This document shows, piece after piece, positions 34,155-45,124 of a DNA stretch of 64,000 nt. Position numbers and translations under genes: made by a program. Source of the DNA: Pegoplata infirma (lineage: Eukaryota; Arthropoda; Insecta; Diptera; Anthomyiidae); the NCBI GenBank assembly GCA_963921195.1, contig OY992537.1:178205021-178269020 (forward strand). Reading direction: 5' to 3'. The notes beneath the pieces are model-generated. The model saw only the letters and a program-made list of their open reading frames with translations. It was not told the DNA's origin and ran no database searches. Every line of letters starts with the position of its first letter. Position 1 is the first letter of the stretch.

Positions 34155-34468
34155 TATTTTGTAATATTGTCGGATAACCACAAGCAAGAACAAAACACTG
34201 TTTATGTTGGCATTTAAATATTATGCGGTAGCTTAGCTGAAGTGTGTCAGACTCGGAAACAGTGGGTCCGGGGATCGTCTCCGTGATCAGTCAACTTATT
34301 TTTTTAAATGTCGTTTTTTTTTAGCTTGTTTATTTTTTTTTTTTTTTGTTAAGACCAAATTTTTTTTAAACCTTTATACTTTTTTTTATTAAATTATAAA
34401 AAAAGTTAGAAAAAGGTATTGTTTTAAGTATTGATCATTGTTAAGTATAATTTAAAATTAAAAGACTA
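34155..34468. other. spacer with a tRNA-like block
   Basis: Contains the candidate tRNA-derived sequence at 34222-34286 followed by T/A runs. Nothing else was recognised. Confidence 0.4.
34222..34286 (+). ncRNA. possible tRNA-derived SINE head
   Basis: The segment is unusually GC-rich for its surroundings. It has an A-box-like TAGCTTAGCTGA (34229-34240) and, about 30 bp later, a B-box-like GGGATCGTCTCC (34271-34282), the spacing seen in tRNA genes. A clean cloverleaf cannot be drawn because the T loop is one or two bases short. A degraded tRNA or SINE promoter is the best reading. Confidence 0.3.
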
Positions 34469-35164
34469 CCCAGCAAAACTTTGGTAATGGGTGGTGATTA
34501 TATAACACATTACCAGGTAATGTATATAACTTATTTGTAGCATTATTTTATGATGTCTTACCAAACATTTGTTCCACAACGTATTATTTTAAAGTGAAAA
34601 ATAATGCTTTACTAATAATTTGTTACGTAATGCATGATTATTGGAAAAAATGTATTTCATATTTATTATTTCTAAACATTAAATCATGGATGACTTATAT
34701 TTGGTTACATTATGTATTATTTCAAAGTTTGAAATAATGCATTATTTATAATTGGATGCATAATGCATTACAATAACATAAAAAATAAATATTTTATAAA
34801 AAAATGCATAAGTTTAAACTAGAGATGGGCTCACGACAGGAATTTTTTAATGACACACACTCACTCAGGAGTATATTTTATCTCGCTTACAATCACGTGT
34901 GTAAATTTAATACAAAATTACGTTTTCACTACTCGTAACACCTTATATATTATGTTCTGGTGAGCTATATTTTATACCTTACTCGTATTCTTCGTTATAA
35001 ATTTATGACTTATTTTATACCTTACTGGTATTCTTTGTGATAATGTATATGCATTACTTTGAGTCTCATCGCCTGTTAAAATCATCAATGCTGCAATGTA
35101 TAAAATAAGAGATCCTATGCCTTATTTTATACCTTATTTGGTAATCTAAGTTTTGCTGGGTATT
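34469..35164 (+). mobile_element. CCCAGC-type MITE, copy A
   Basis: Ends TACCCAGCAAAACTT and its inverse AAGTTTTGCTGGGTA. A TA target duplication with a TIR starting CCCAGC is one reading. The inside is rich in 'AATAATGCATTA' and 'GGTATAAAATA' words. At 34826 it includes one hAT-type tip (TAGAGATGGGCTCACG) with no partner in this copy. Confidence 0.72.
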
Positions 35165-35283
35165 TGATTTGAATAAAAAAAAAGGAATAAATAAAAGCTT
35201 ATTAAAATAATAAAAAAAAAATAATTAGAATCTTATAAATCAGTTAAAATGTTATATATTCAGGTTTCTCTAAATTTTCCAGT

Positions 35284-36012
35284 ACCCAGCAAAACTTAGA
35301 TTACCAAATAAGGTATAAAATAAGGTATAAGATCTCTTATTTTATACATTGCAGCATTGATGATTTTAACAGGCGATGAGACTCAAAGTAATGCATATAC
35401 ATTATCACAAAGAATACCAGTAAGGTATAAAATAAGTCATAAATTTATAACGAAGAATACGAGTAAGGTGTAAAATATGTGATATTTCATAGGTTACGAG
35501 AAATGAAATAATATGGCTTACCAGAAGGTAATATATAAGGTGTTACGAGTAGTGAAAACGTAATTTTGTATTATATTTACTCACGTGATTGTAAGCAAGA
35601 TAAAATATACTCCTGAGTGAGTGTGTGTCATTAAAAAATTTCTGTTGCCCATCTCTAGTTTAAACTTACGCATTTTTTTTATAAAATATTTATTTTTTAT
35701 ATTATTGTAATGCATTATACATCCAATTACAAATAATGCATTGTTTCAAACTTTGAAATAATACATAATGTAACCAAATATAAGTCATCCATGATTTAAT
35801 GTTTAGAAATAATAAATATGAAATACATTTTTTCCAATAATCATGCATTACGTAGCAAATTATTAGTAATGCATTATTTTTTACTTTTAAATAATACGTT
35901 GTGGAACAAATGTTTGGTAAGACATCATAAAATAATGCTACAAATAAGTTATATACATTACCTGGTAATGTGTTATATAATCACCACCCATTACCATTGT
36001 TTTGCTGGGTAG
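35284..36012 (-). mobile_element. CCCAGC-type MITE, copy B, inverted
   Basis: Near-identical to copy A but on the other strand, about 120 bp away. It starts TACCCAGCAAAACTTAGATT and ends TTGTTTTGCTGGGTA. The solitary hAT tip is present in inverse at about 35645-35658. Together the pair forms a 1.54-kb palindrome. Confidence 0.72.
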
Positions 36013-36835
36013 TTTTTGTTTTAAATTTTGTGATTTTTCTGAATTTATCTGCATTTTTTGACTAATTTTTTGTTTTGTCTGGATTTTTTCTTAGTTTTTA
36101 ATTTTTTTTTCTGAATATTGAATAAATCCTGCAAGTGTATTTAAGAAATTTTCTGAGAAAATATCGTTTTTGAAAATATGTGATGTTTATTCGTAACAAC
36201 TTTTTATTAAATAAAACATTATCATGATTTAATATTTTGGGCAGGAGTACAAAACTCTGCGGCATTTTAAATTTTATTTTTTCCTCTAAGTTTATGAAAG
36301 TTCTAAAAGAAAACACAATTTTCAGATTTAAAAAGCCCCTGCTCAAATCGTCATTTATAAAAATCTCACAAGGGAAGTGTCTCAACCCTTATAAACCGAT
36401 TTGCCTGAAACTTAAAATATATATAAGAGACAATTATAAGGTTGGGATGTCTCAGCTTATCGGCCATATCGGGGATTTAGGGGTTCAAAACATGGGTCAA
36501 AAAATAGCGAAAAAATCGTTTTTTGGATTTTTCAGCCATTTCTTTTTGGAAGCTATATGATGTTTTCATATGAGAAGAAAGGTTTTTTAATGCCTATTCA
36601 ATGATGGCATAGCCTTGTAAAAATTCGGCTTCTCTATATATTTTTTTCAGGAAAATGTGTAAGAGTTGGATGTATTTATGTGAAGACATACCCCTACGGT
36701 ATCCATATGAATAATAAATAATCTTTATTAAATTTAAGTCGACACGTATTTTTGCCCTAGACGATATTCCAATTAGTTCGGAAGCTATCGAAATTTTCCC
36801 GAAGGTCCACATGGTTTCATAAAGGGACGACGTGT
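36013..36835. other. stretch without recognised gene
   Basis: Open frames exist on both strands but show no domain, and no repeat ends were found. The phrase 'AACCGATTTGCCTGAAAC' resembles repeat modules of the Helitron at 43403 but is too short to assign. Confidence 0.4.
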
Positions 36836-37788
36836 ATTTTAAATACTCGGTAAAATGACTGTAATCTCAATTCGACAGATATTTGACAAGATATCTACCG
36901 AAATACAGATTTTAAGAAACTATTTTGTATTTTTTTGTGAACGAAAAACAAAATTTTATCTGTAATTTTTTTTTTACTTTGTAATCACTATTTAACAGAT
37001 AATAAACAGAGTTTTTTGTTAAAATAGATCTTAGAAAAACACTTTGTTTTTGTCTCGTAACCAAAATATTAAATTTCATCTGTAATTTTACTTACTGCTC
37101 TGTAATACAGTTTTCAAATAAAAATCTCTTCAAAAAATATTTCAACCCCTCTTTACTTAAAAAGCGTCTTAAATTACAAGAAAAGCTGGTAAATTTTACA
37201 AGGATGTCGTGTAAAATTGGAGATACTCGAAAAAACGCGTAGTTTAAAAAAAAAAAAAATTACAATTGGAAGCATTAAAGCGGGCAAATTTGCACGGTGA
37301 CATTTTACCACTTGCACATTAAGGAAGGAGAAATTGATCAGAAATCAAAAATATATAAGAAATTCAAGGCATTCTTAAACGATTTTCCTTTAATTTTGTA
37401 AAAGTGTTTATTGGAATAACCCCGCTCAAATGTCGCACTGAAAATGAGAAGTTTATGAAAAAAAAAACGTGAGAACATCTAGCGAGTTTATAAATAATTT
37501 CTAAAAAGTTAAACATTCGTGTGCGAAACATTTATGCGGACGCATTTAAATGATGGCACTTGCCTTTATTTTGTGTCAAGTTATTACTTAAACATGCTTC
37601 TTGGTAAAATTCTGGTCGCTTTTATCAATATTTTACAGATAATTCTGTAAATTTACAGTTTTTTTATCACAATCATTTTTCAGAGTTTTCTTTGTAAAAT
37701 AACAAAAAATCTTGCTGGTTCGAAATCTATGGTATTTTTGCTGGCTCAGCAGAGTATCTGTATTTTAACAGAGTGATTATTTTGAGTG
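36836..37788. mobile_element. MITE family 1, copy C
   Basis: Aligned with copy A over its length and ending CAGAGTGATTATTTTGAGTG + TA (37789-37790). The left terminus has lost about 20 bases. Confidence 0.78.
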
Positions 37789-37832
37789 TAGCGACACTAA
37801 TGAATTATAATTTATGAAAAAACATTTAATAC

Positions 37833-37967
37833 GGCGTTCACACTTGCTGTTTTGAAGTGTTCAAGAGTGAGATGTTTAAAAAAGTCATTGTTCTGTGTCC
37901 ATTACTTTTTTATTCTGCTACTGGTGTTTTGTTGAACAAGTTGTTTAAGGTCGCTAGTGTGAACTCC
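37833..37967. mobile_element. 135-bp MITE with TIR GG.GTTCACACT
   Basis: Left GGCGTTCACACT and right, in inverse, GGAGTTCACACT. The internal words 'TTCTGCTACTGGTGTTTTGT' also occur at the right edge of THAP copy 1 (about 6517-6537). No target duplication could be fixed. Confidence 0.45.
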
Positions 37968-38203
37968 ATATAATATTACTGTTGTCCATCATGATTTAAA
38001 TTATTTTTATTGGTATTATTTGCCGAAAATGAATCATTTTTAACACCATCAACATTATGTAAATCTAAAGAAATTTAACAATGTCATTGTTTTGCCATTA
38101 TCATTTGATAGACGATTATAATTTTTTAAAAACTGGCATACTCTTTGATTGCGAACAATAAAATTATTACCAAATAGCCGTTCACATTCATTATTAAGGA
38201 TAT

Positions 38204-39275
38204 TCATATTGCTATTATTGCAAGCCGAATTATTGGTAGTTTATTTTTATTTCGTACGACCGACGCATGCGATACGTTACGCGGTAACGACGACGACAAT
38301 GGCAACAAAAATTTTAAGTTATTAATTTTATCCGCGATTCTATTTAAAATTTCTTTACGCTTGGGGCATTTCATTGAATTGGCCGTATGATTGCCTAAAC
38401 AATTAACACAACGAACCGGCACTCTACAACGTTTTGTAAAAATTCCGCGAACGTTATCAAATACTTCTACATTATTAGTATTTAATTCTTTTTGTGGAAT
38501 TTTACAAGCGCCTGGAATGTGTTCATCTGTGCATTTGACACAACGATATGTCATATTGCAATTACTTGCGACATGCGAATATCGTTGGCAATTTTTACAT
38601 TGCAACGGTAGGTTCGTTTTCATCTTTTCCATTGATATTCGACAATTTAAAATTGTTTTAATTCCATAAAATTGTCGTATATCTGTAAAACAACGTCTTA
38701 ACTGAACTAAACACTTGCCATTACCTTCAACCTTTTTTAAATTAATTATTCACATTGGTATTTCTAAATTCTTTAAATGTTCCAAAACTTCTGTTTCAGA
38801 AAATTGGTGAGGTAGTTTTTTTATAATTATTGGAATGACCCCGCTCAAATTTGGCACTGCAAATGAGAAGTTTATGAAAATAAAAAAACGTGATAATATC
38901 TAGCGAGTTTATAAATAATTTCTAACAAGTTAAACATTCGCGTGAGAAACATTTAAGCAGGCGCATTTAAATGATGGCGTTTGCCTTTATTTTGTGTCAA
39001 TTTATGACTTATCCATGCTTCTTGCACATAACAGTCCAAGAAAATATATAAGAATTCTTATAGATGCCACTTAAAAAGTGAATTTAAACAAGAACATAAA
39101 AAATAACGTTTCGCGTGCGCACCATTAAAGTGGATAATGTTCCAAAACTCCTGTTTCTGAAAATTGGTGAGGTAGCTTTTTTATAATTACACTGAATGGT
39201 TTCAATTTATTTTCGGTAAATGTGTAAAATTTTATATTAAGCCATTTTAATAAATTAATTACCAATCTATTACCG
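38204..39275 (-). pseudogene. Jockey-type LINE gag (ORF1) with PRE_C2HC and zinc knuckles
   Basis: ORF1 of Jockey-group retrotransposons encodes a nucleic-acid-binding Gag. The open part (38632-38204) reads LPLQCKNCQRYSHVASNC, a CCHC knuckle (Cys12, Cys15, His20, Cys25). A second follows (Cys31, Cys34, His38, Cys43), and a third in PVRCVNCLGNHTANSMKC. Upstream on the minus strand (38825-38633) lies the PRE_C2HC-like stretch IIKKLPHQFSETEVLEHL with one stop (about 38747). The N-terminal side continues at 39136-39275. Between them a MITE 1 fragment (38831-39135) is inserted, bordered by two ~54-bp copies of the same gag segment. No RT is attached, and the RT at 1223-2412 is far away on the other strand. 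Inactive. Confidence 0.82.
38831..39135. mobile_element. MITE family 1 internal fragment inside gag
   Basis: Starts GGAATGACCCCGCTCAAA, a word internal to MITE 1, and runs on to 'CCATGCTTCTTGCACATAAC' and beyond. No terminal repeats. It lies between duplicated gag segments 38777-38830 and 39136-39190. Confidence 0.6.
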
Positions 39276-39282
39276 TAGATTT

Positions 39283-39455
39283 CCAACCACCAAGATTTTT
39301 TGTTATTTTACGAAGAAAACTGTAAAATGATTTCGATAAAAAACTGTAAATTTACAGAATTCTCAGTAAAATGTTGATAAAAGCAACCAGAATTTTACTA
39401 AAATAACAATGTAAATTTACAAAGTTTTAGTTAAATGAATTTTATGAGTGCAAAA
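39283..39455. mobile_element. MITE family 1, truncated inverse fragment
   Basis: Carries 'CGTAGATTTCCAACCACCAA' and the 'TGTAAAATGATTTCGATAAA' words of the MITE 1 right end in inverse, ending near 'AATTTTATGAGTG'. It caps the upstream side of the gag remnant. Confidence 0.6.
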
Positions 39456-39638
39456 TTTTACAAAACTGTGATCGCCATGTTGGAAGATTGCCGTAGTGAG
39501 CTAAAATAAACTGGAATGGCAGTGAACGCCAAAAACTGTCATTTGTGTGTCCAGATTCTGGACTCCAGAAGTACCAAGTTGTAATGAAAAAAACGTAATT
39601 TATCGCAAAATCTTGCAATTCCTTAAAATACCCGATGC

Positions 39639-39693
39639 TATCGATAGTTTAAAAACAAACTATCGAAAATATCGAATGGGACGACTATCGATA
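39639..39693. promoter_or_regulatory. two TATCGATA (DRE-like) motifs
   Basis: TATCGATA occurs at 39639-39646 and 39686-39693, with a half-match between. In flies this word is the DREF-bound promoter element. No gene starts nearby that I can support, so it may be a stray promoter scrap or repeat content. Confidence 0.25.
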
Positions 39694-39839
39694 GTTTTGC
39701 AGCTCTATTCTCTGCTTTCAAAACATTAACAGTCTGGCAAGCCATCAAAATTAGTCTTTGAGTATTACGTATATTTTTAATTAATAGTTGTAGAAACAGA
39801 ACAATCCCGGCACGACTTTTTCAATACGATTTGACAGAT

Positions 39840-40366
39840 AACGAAGTTGGTGGGGGACACCTGTACCCCCGCTATATATGTTTACAAATTATTTGTTTAT
39901 GATATTTACGCTTAAATAATAAATTTTTATCGTTATTTTTAATTAATTTCTATAACCACGCCCCCAAAGGGGGGGCGGCCTGAAAAAAATCTAATTTTCT
40001 AACACCCCTTAGTCCAAGCGCAGGTCTATGAACATAATATGGCATAGAAATGTTACATTTGTTGAGAAAAAATTAAAAAAAATCTCGTAAAAATATCGAA
40101 TTTTTCAGGGGTCGTTTTAGTTCTTCAAGGGAGAACTTTTTTCCCCCTGGTCCGATTTTGCCCATCTTCGAACTTAACTTTACCAGTAACATAAGAGATA
40201 TTCTTGCCCAATTTCAGGGGTCTACAGACGGACGGACGGACATCTTAGATTCTATCATGGATCAATATTATATATACTTTGTGGGGTCCCCAACCGATAT
40301 TTCGATGTGTTACACACGGAATGACAAAGTGAGTATACCCCCATACTGTGGTTGGAGGGTATAAAA
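39840..40366 (-). mobile_element. mini-me/DINE-1-type Helentron, partial
   Basis: On the minus strand: TTTTTATACCCTCCAACCAC, 'GTAACACATCGAAATATCGG', the GTCY block (seen as GACGGACGGACGGACA at 40216-40231) and degenerate body. The 3' hairpin end was not located, so the right limit on that strand is approximate. Confidence 0.65.
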
Positions 40367-40410
40367 ACTAAAATTTAAATGTGCCTGATTAAATGCATAC
40401 CCCTCTTTAA

Positions 40411-40706
40411 AGCCTGAATTACTTTAAACGTGCATGAAACGTAGACTCTTTAACAAAATTCAGTAAGTAAAAATAGTACAGAACATTTTTATTTATGTTT
40501 TGTTTTTGTCAAACGCATTGTATGTTTTGTCACGTTGAAACGTAGAGAAATTCTATTTTCAACAGAATTTCTCTACGTTTTGACGTGACAAAAAATACAA
40601 TGCGTTAGACACAAACAAAACGTAAATAAAAATGTTCTGTACTATTTTGACTTACTGAATGTTGTTGAAGAGTCTACGTTTTATGGACGTTTAAAGTAAT
40701 TCAGGC
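40411..40706. mobile_element. 296-bp near-perfect palindromic MITE, TSD TAA
   Basis: Runs from AGCCTGAATTACTTTAAACG to its inverse with both halves matching through the centre near 40556. TAA flanks both sides (40408-40410 and 40707-40709). Three-base TAA targets are typical of PIF/Harbinger. Confidence 0.75.
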
Positions 40707-40774
40707 TTAATAATAATATATTTTAATTTCTTGTTTAAATTCACTTTTAAGGAGAATCGTTTCAGAATGTCCGC

Positions 40775-41241
40775 TTTAATGCTTTTAAATTATTAAATTT
40801 AATGCTTTCAAATTATTAAATTAAATTTACCATTTTTTTTATTTTGTGAAAATTACGAGCTTTTAACGAGTACCACCAATTTTACACGACATCCTCGTAA
40901 AATTTACCAACCTTTGTATTTTAAGAGGTGTTGAAATACTTGGACGTTTTTTTGAAAACTACAAATAATTACAGAGCAATAAGTAAAACTACGGATGAAA
41001 TTTTGTACCTTGGTTACGAGGAATAAAAAACAAAGTATTTTCCAAAAATCTGTATTTTAACAAAAAAATTTGTTTATTATCTGTAAAATAGAGATCAAAA
41101 AGTAAAATTATAGATAAACTTTTGTTTTCGGTCACAAGAAATGCAAAGTTCTTTCTTAAAGTCTATTTTTTGGCAGATAACTTTGTCAAATATCTGTAGA
41201 ATTGAGATTACAGTCATTTTACAGAGTAATTATTTTGAGTG
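40775..41241. mobile_element. MITE family 1, inverse fragment (copy D)
   Basis: Ends ACAGAGTAATTATTTTGAGTG + TA at 41242-41243 and reads back through the usual 'CTGTAATCTCAATTC'-type words in inverse. The left part is truncated. Confidence 0.7.
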
Positions 41242-41249
41242 TATTAGTA

Positions 41250-43335
41250 CCCTCAAAATAACACAGCGTGACAAAATCTTGGATGTTAAAAGTAACCTGA
41301 CATTTGACCATCAATTTTATATATTTCGGACATGCTGAATCCAATGGTGCAAACCATTTTTAAATCTAAGGTACAGTTTTTTCGCGAAATGTCTTCAAAG
41401 ATTTTCACGTCCCCGTGAACTTTTTGAAATAAAAAAGTTTTTGTATGCAAAAAAGTCCCCCTTTTGCAATTGAAATTGAAGGACTGTAACTGTAGCTAAA
41501 TTTTAAGTACCATATCCGCTATCAAATGTTTGAAATTCAAGTGATATTTCGCGTTTTATCCCGTTTTTCCAATTTTTTAGCATTTTCGCGATTTTAAATG
41601 CTTAAGTAAATACCGACCTAAACAACCGCTTCAGATTAGTTTAAATGCACCAAATGGGATATATTTCTATGAAAATACGTTTCAACTATCAAGCGCATCA
41701 CTCCAAAAATGAGTGATTAGTCAAAATCTCTCTATGACTGCATCACTTTCCAAGATGACCACAAGGTCCAGCTTTTGGCATATTATGTTAAATCCTCAAA
41801 AAAGTAATTGTGTCAAATTTCAAACAAAAATGTTTTCAACTTCAAAAGTTATTGTAGAAAAACTTTTGTTTCACCTTACTAAATTAAATTATTAAATTTT
41901 AATTACAAAAACAAAAGGAAAACATTGTACTAAATACTACTAATTTAAATAAAACACTTGTTTAATATAATTTAGTAGGGCGAAATAAATGTTTTTTTAT
42001 TAAAACTTTTTAAGATGAAAACATTTTTATTTGAAATTTGGAACAAATACTTTTTTGAGGTTTTTACACAATATATCAAAATCTGGACCTTGTGGTCCTG
42101 TTGGAAAGCGATGCTGTCATAGAGAAATTTTGACAAATCGCGCAATTTTAGTGCTATGCGATTGATAAATGAAAAATATTTTAATGGGAATATATTTCCT
42201 TTGGTGCAAATATACTAAGCTGAAACGGTTGTTTAGGTCGGAATTAATTTAGGCATTTAAAATCGCGAAAATGCTAAAAAATGAGAAAAAATGGGATAAA
42301 ACGCGAAACACTGTTAAAGTTTTAAACTTTTAGTAGCGGAATTTGTAGTTAAAATGTAGTTACAGATATAATCCTTTAATTTCAACTATAAACGACAGAC
42401 TTTTTCGCACACAAAATATTTTTTATTCAAAAAACTTCACGGGGACGTGAAAAACTTTAAAGACGTTTTGCGAAAAAACTGTACCTTAGATTTCAAAATG
42501 GCTTGGACCATTGGAATCAGCATGCTCGAATTATGTAAAATTGATGGTCAAAACCCAGGTTACTTTTTCACCGTCACACAGTGTAATTACTCTGTAAAAT
42601 TATTGTAATCTCAATTGGACAGATATTTGACAAAGTTATGTGCCGAAATACAGATTTTAAGAAAATACTTGTATTTTCTTGTGACCGAAAAACAAAATTT
42701 TATCTGTAATTTTACTTTTTACTTTGTAATCTATTTTACGGATAATAAACCGTTTTATTTATTTTTTTTTAAATACAGATTTTAGAAAAATACCGTTTTT
42801 TTCTCGCAACCAAAATACTGTAATTTCATCTGTAATTTTATTTATTACTCTGTAATACAGTTTTCAATAATAAATCCAAATACTTCCAAATATTTTAACC
42901 CCTCTTTAAAATTAAATTGCATTGTTTTAAATTGCAATAAAAGCTGGCAAATTTTACGAAGATGTGTACTCGAAAAAATTTTTCATAAAACTAAAAAAAA
43001 AGTAAATTTACAACTTGGAAGCATTAGAGCGGGAAAATTTACAAGATAGCATTTCCCAATTGTCAACACTACTTGCATACTGAGGAAGGAGAAAGTGATC
43101 AGGAATCAAATAGTGACCGTTGTGTAAAAGCCATATCAAGGGTATTAAAAAATATATAAATCAAGGCGTTCTTAAACGATTTCCCATTAATTTTCTAAAA
43201 GCGCTTATTGGAATGACCCCGCTCAAATGTGGCACTGCAAATGAGAAGTTTATGAAAATAAAAAAAACCGTGAGAATATCTAGCGAGTTTATAAATAATT
43301 TCTAACAAGTTAAACATTCGCGTGAGAAACATTTG
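41250..43335. mobile_element. MITE family 1, copy E, split by a 1322-bp element
   Basis: Starts after TA with CCCTCAAAA and continues after the insertion as TTACTCTGTAAAATTATTG (42587 on). It aligns to copy A up to about 43330, where it is truncated. Confidence 0.75.
41262..42583. mobile_element. 1322-bp element with CACTG-type ends, TSD TAA, copy 2 (inverted)
   Basis: Exactly as long as 31694-33015 and in the opposite orientation: left CACAGCGTGAC, right inverse of CACTGTGTGACGG. TAA is duplicated at 41259-41261 and 42584-42586. The MITE 1 consensus (CAAAATAATTACTCTG) gives the unfilled site. Sequence agreement with copy 1 looks close to complete. Confidence 0.85.
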
Positions 43336-43352
43336 TGTAAATTAAATCTAAT

Positions 43353-43401
43353 GTAGGTTTATTTGACTGATATTGCATGAATATTTGTCAAATAAACCTA
43401 C
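43353..43401. repeat. 49-bp hairpin
   Basis: GTAGGTTTATTTGAC pairs with GTCAAATAAACCTAC across a 19-base loop, just before the Helitron-like start. Confidence 0.6.
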
Positions 43402-44845
43402 TTCTATCTATATAAATAAAAATCAATTGTCGTTCGTTGGTAACCGCATCAGTTGAGAACGGCTGGACCGATTTGGACATTTTTTTTTTAAATGTTCGTC
43501 ATAGTCCAACTTAGGTTTTTACGTAAAGAAAATTTGACCACGCCCACTTTTACGCCCACTTTTTTCGATTTATCACAATCAGAAAACGGCTGCACCGATT
43601 TGGACAATTTTTTATTAAAATGATCGTAGTAATCCAATTCAAGTTTTTACTAAATAAAAATCGACCACGCCCACTTTTTTCAATTTATGTAAAATCTGAG
43701 AAGGGCTGGACCGATTAGACTATTTTTTTTAAGAATATTTATTATATTCCAACTTTGGTTTTTACGAAAAAAGAAATTGACCCCTGCCACTAATTTTTGT
43801 TAAAAATGTTCCTCATAATTTAACTAAGGTTTTTACGGATAGTAAAATTTATCACGCCCTTTTTTCTATGTATGGAAGGAACTATAAGGGTTAGACCGAT
43901 TTTTAAGGAACAAAAAATTGTCCACGCCTTCTTTTACGCTCACTTTTCCCGATATATATTATTTAAATCATGGAATGGCTAGATCAATTTGACTAATTTT
44001 GTTTTTAATGTTCGTTATAGTCCAACTAAGGTTTTTCGGAAAGAACAATTTTCCATTTCTACGCCCACTTTTGAATGGATGGACCGAGTTGGTTATATTC
44101 AAATAACGTGTTTACGGTAAGAAAAGTTGTCCACCCACTCTTTTTTTCGATATATTTAAAATTTTCTCTATAGAAAAATAAAATATAAATAAAAATCAAA
44201 TGTTCGTTGGTAATCGCATCACTTGAGAACTGACCGATTTGGATAATATGTTTTTTAAATGTTCGTCTTTGGTTTTTTTTGGTAAACAAATTAATCACGC
44301 CCACTTTTATGCCACTTTTTCCGTATATATAAAATCGGAGAACGGCTGGATCGATTTGACTATTTTTTTTTAAATGTTCGTCATAGGTTTAAACGGAAAT
44401 AAAAATTTTTCACGCCCGCTTTTATTTCTATATATCTATAAGAGAAGAACGGCAAGATAGTAGTATTTGTTGATGTTCGTGATAGTACAACTAAGGTTTT
44501 TACGGAAAGAAAAATTGTCCACTCCCACTTTTTTCAATACATCTAAAATCGGAGAACGACTACCCTGATTTGGTAAATTGTTTCCTTAATGATCATTATA
44601 GTCCAAGTAAGGCTTTTACGAAAATAATTATTGTCCTCCCCCACTTCAAAGCCCACCTTTTTCAATATCCTTAAAACTTGCAACACTTGAGAACGCCTGT
44701 ACCGATTTGGCTAATTTTTTGTTTCAAGTGTTCGTATTAGTCCATATAATTGTTCGGAAAGAAAAACTGTCCTCGCCCCCTTTTTTCAATGTATCTATAA
44801 TTAATTTTTACTCTAATTCGCTATATTAAAAAATATATTTCTTAG

Positions 44846-44970
44846 GGCGGATTACTTAATGAAAAGTTAGCTGCTAACTGCCGATTTAACAGAGCCTTAT
44901 GTCAAAATTTGTATGAAAAAGTTAAATTTAACGGATAGTTATTTTATAACGGAGCGTTGAGTAATCCAGC
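44846..44970. mobile_element. 125-bp MITE with TIR GC.GGATTACT
   Basis: GGGCGGATTACTTAATG on the left mirrors GCGTTGAGTAATCCAGC on the right. Lies within the Helitron-like element after the repeat array. Confidence 0.5.
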
Positions 44971-45124
44971 ATTTAAAGATTCCACTTAAACTTGGTACAA
45001 ATGATTTAAACCTTTGGGTATTGTTAACATATGTACAAGTTTAACTTACCACACAAATTTTAACGCCCTCTTTTGTCTAAATATGTCGACTATTAATGAC
45101 CGGTCCGATTTTTTATGTTAATTA

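Noticed and set aside
36098..36560. Overlapping open frames of about 100 residues on both strands
   Set aside because: Biased AT-rich composition, no domain, no splice or start signals that would set them apart from chance.
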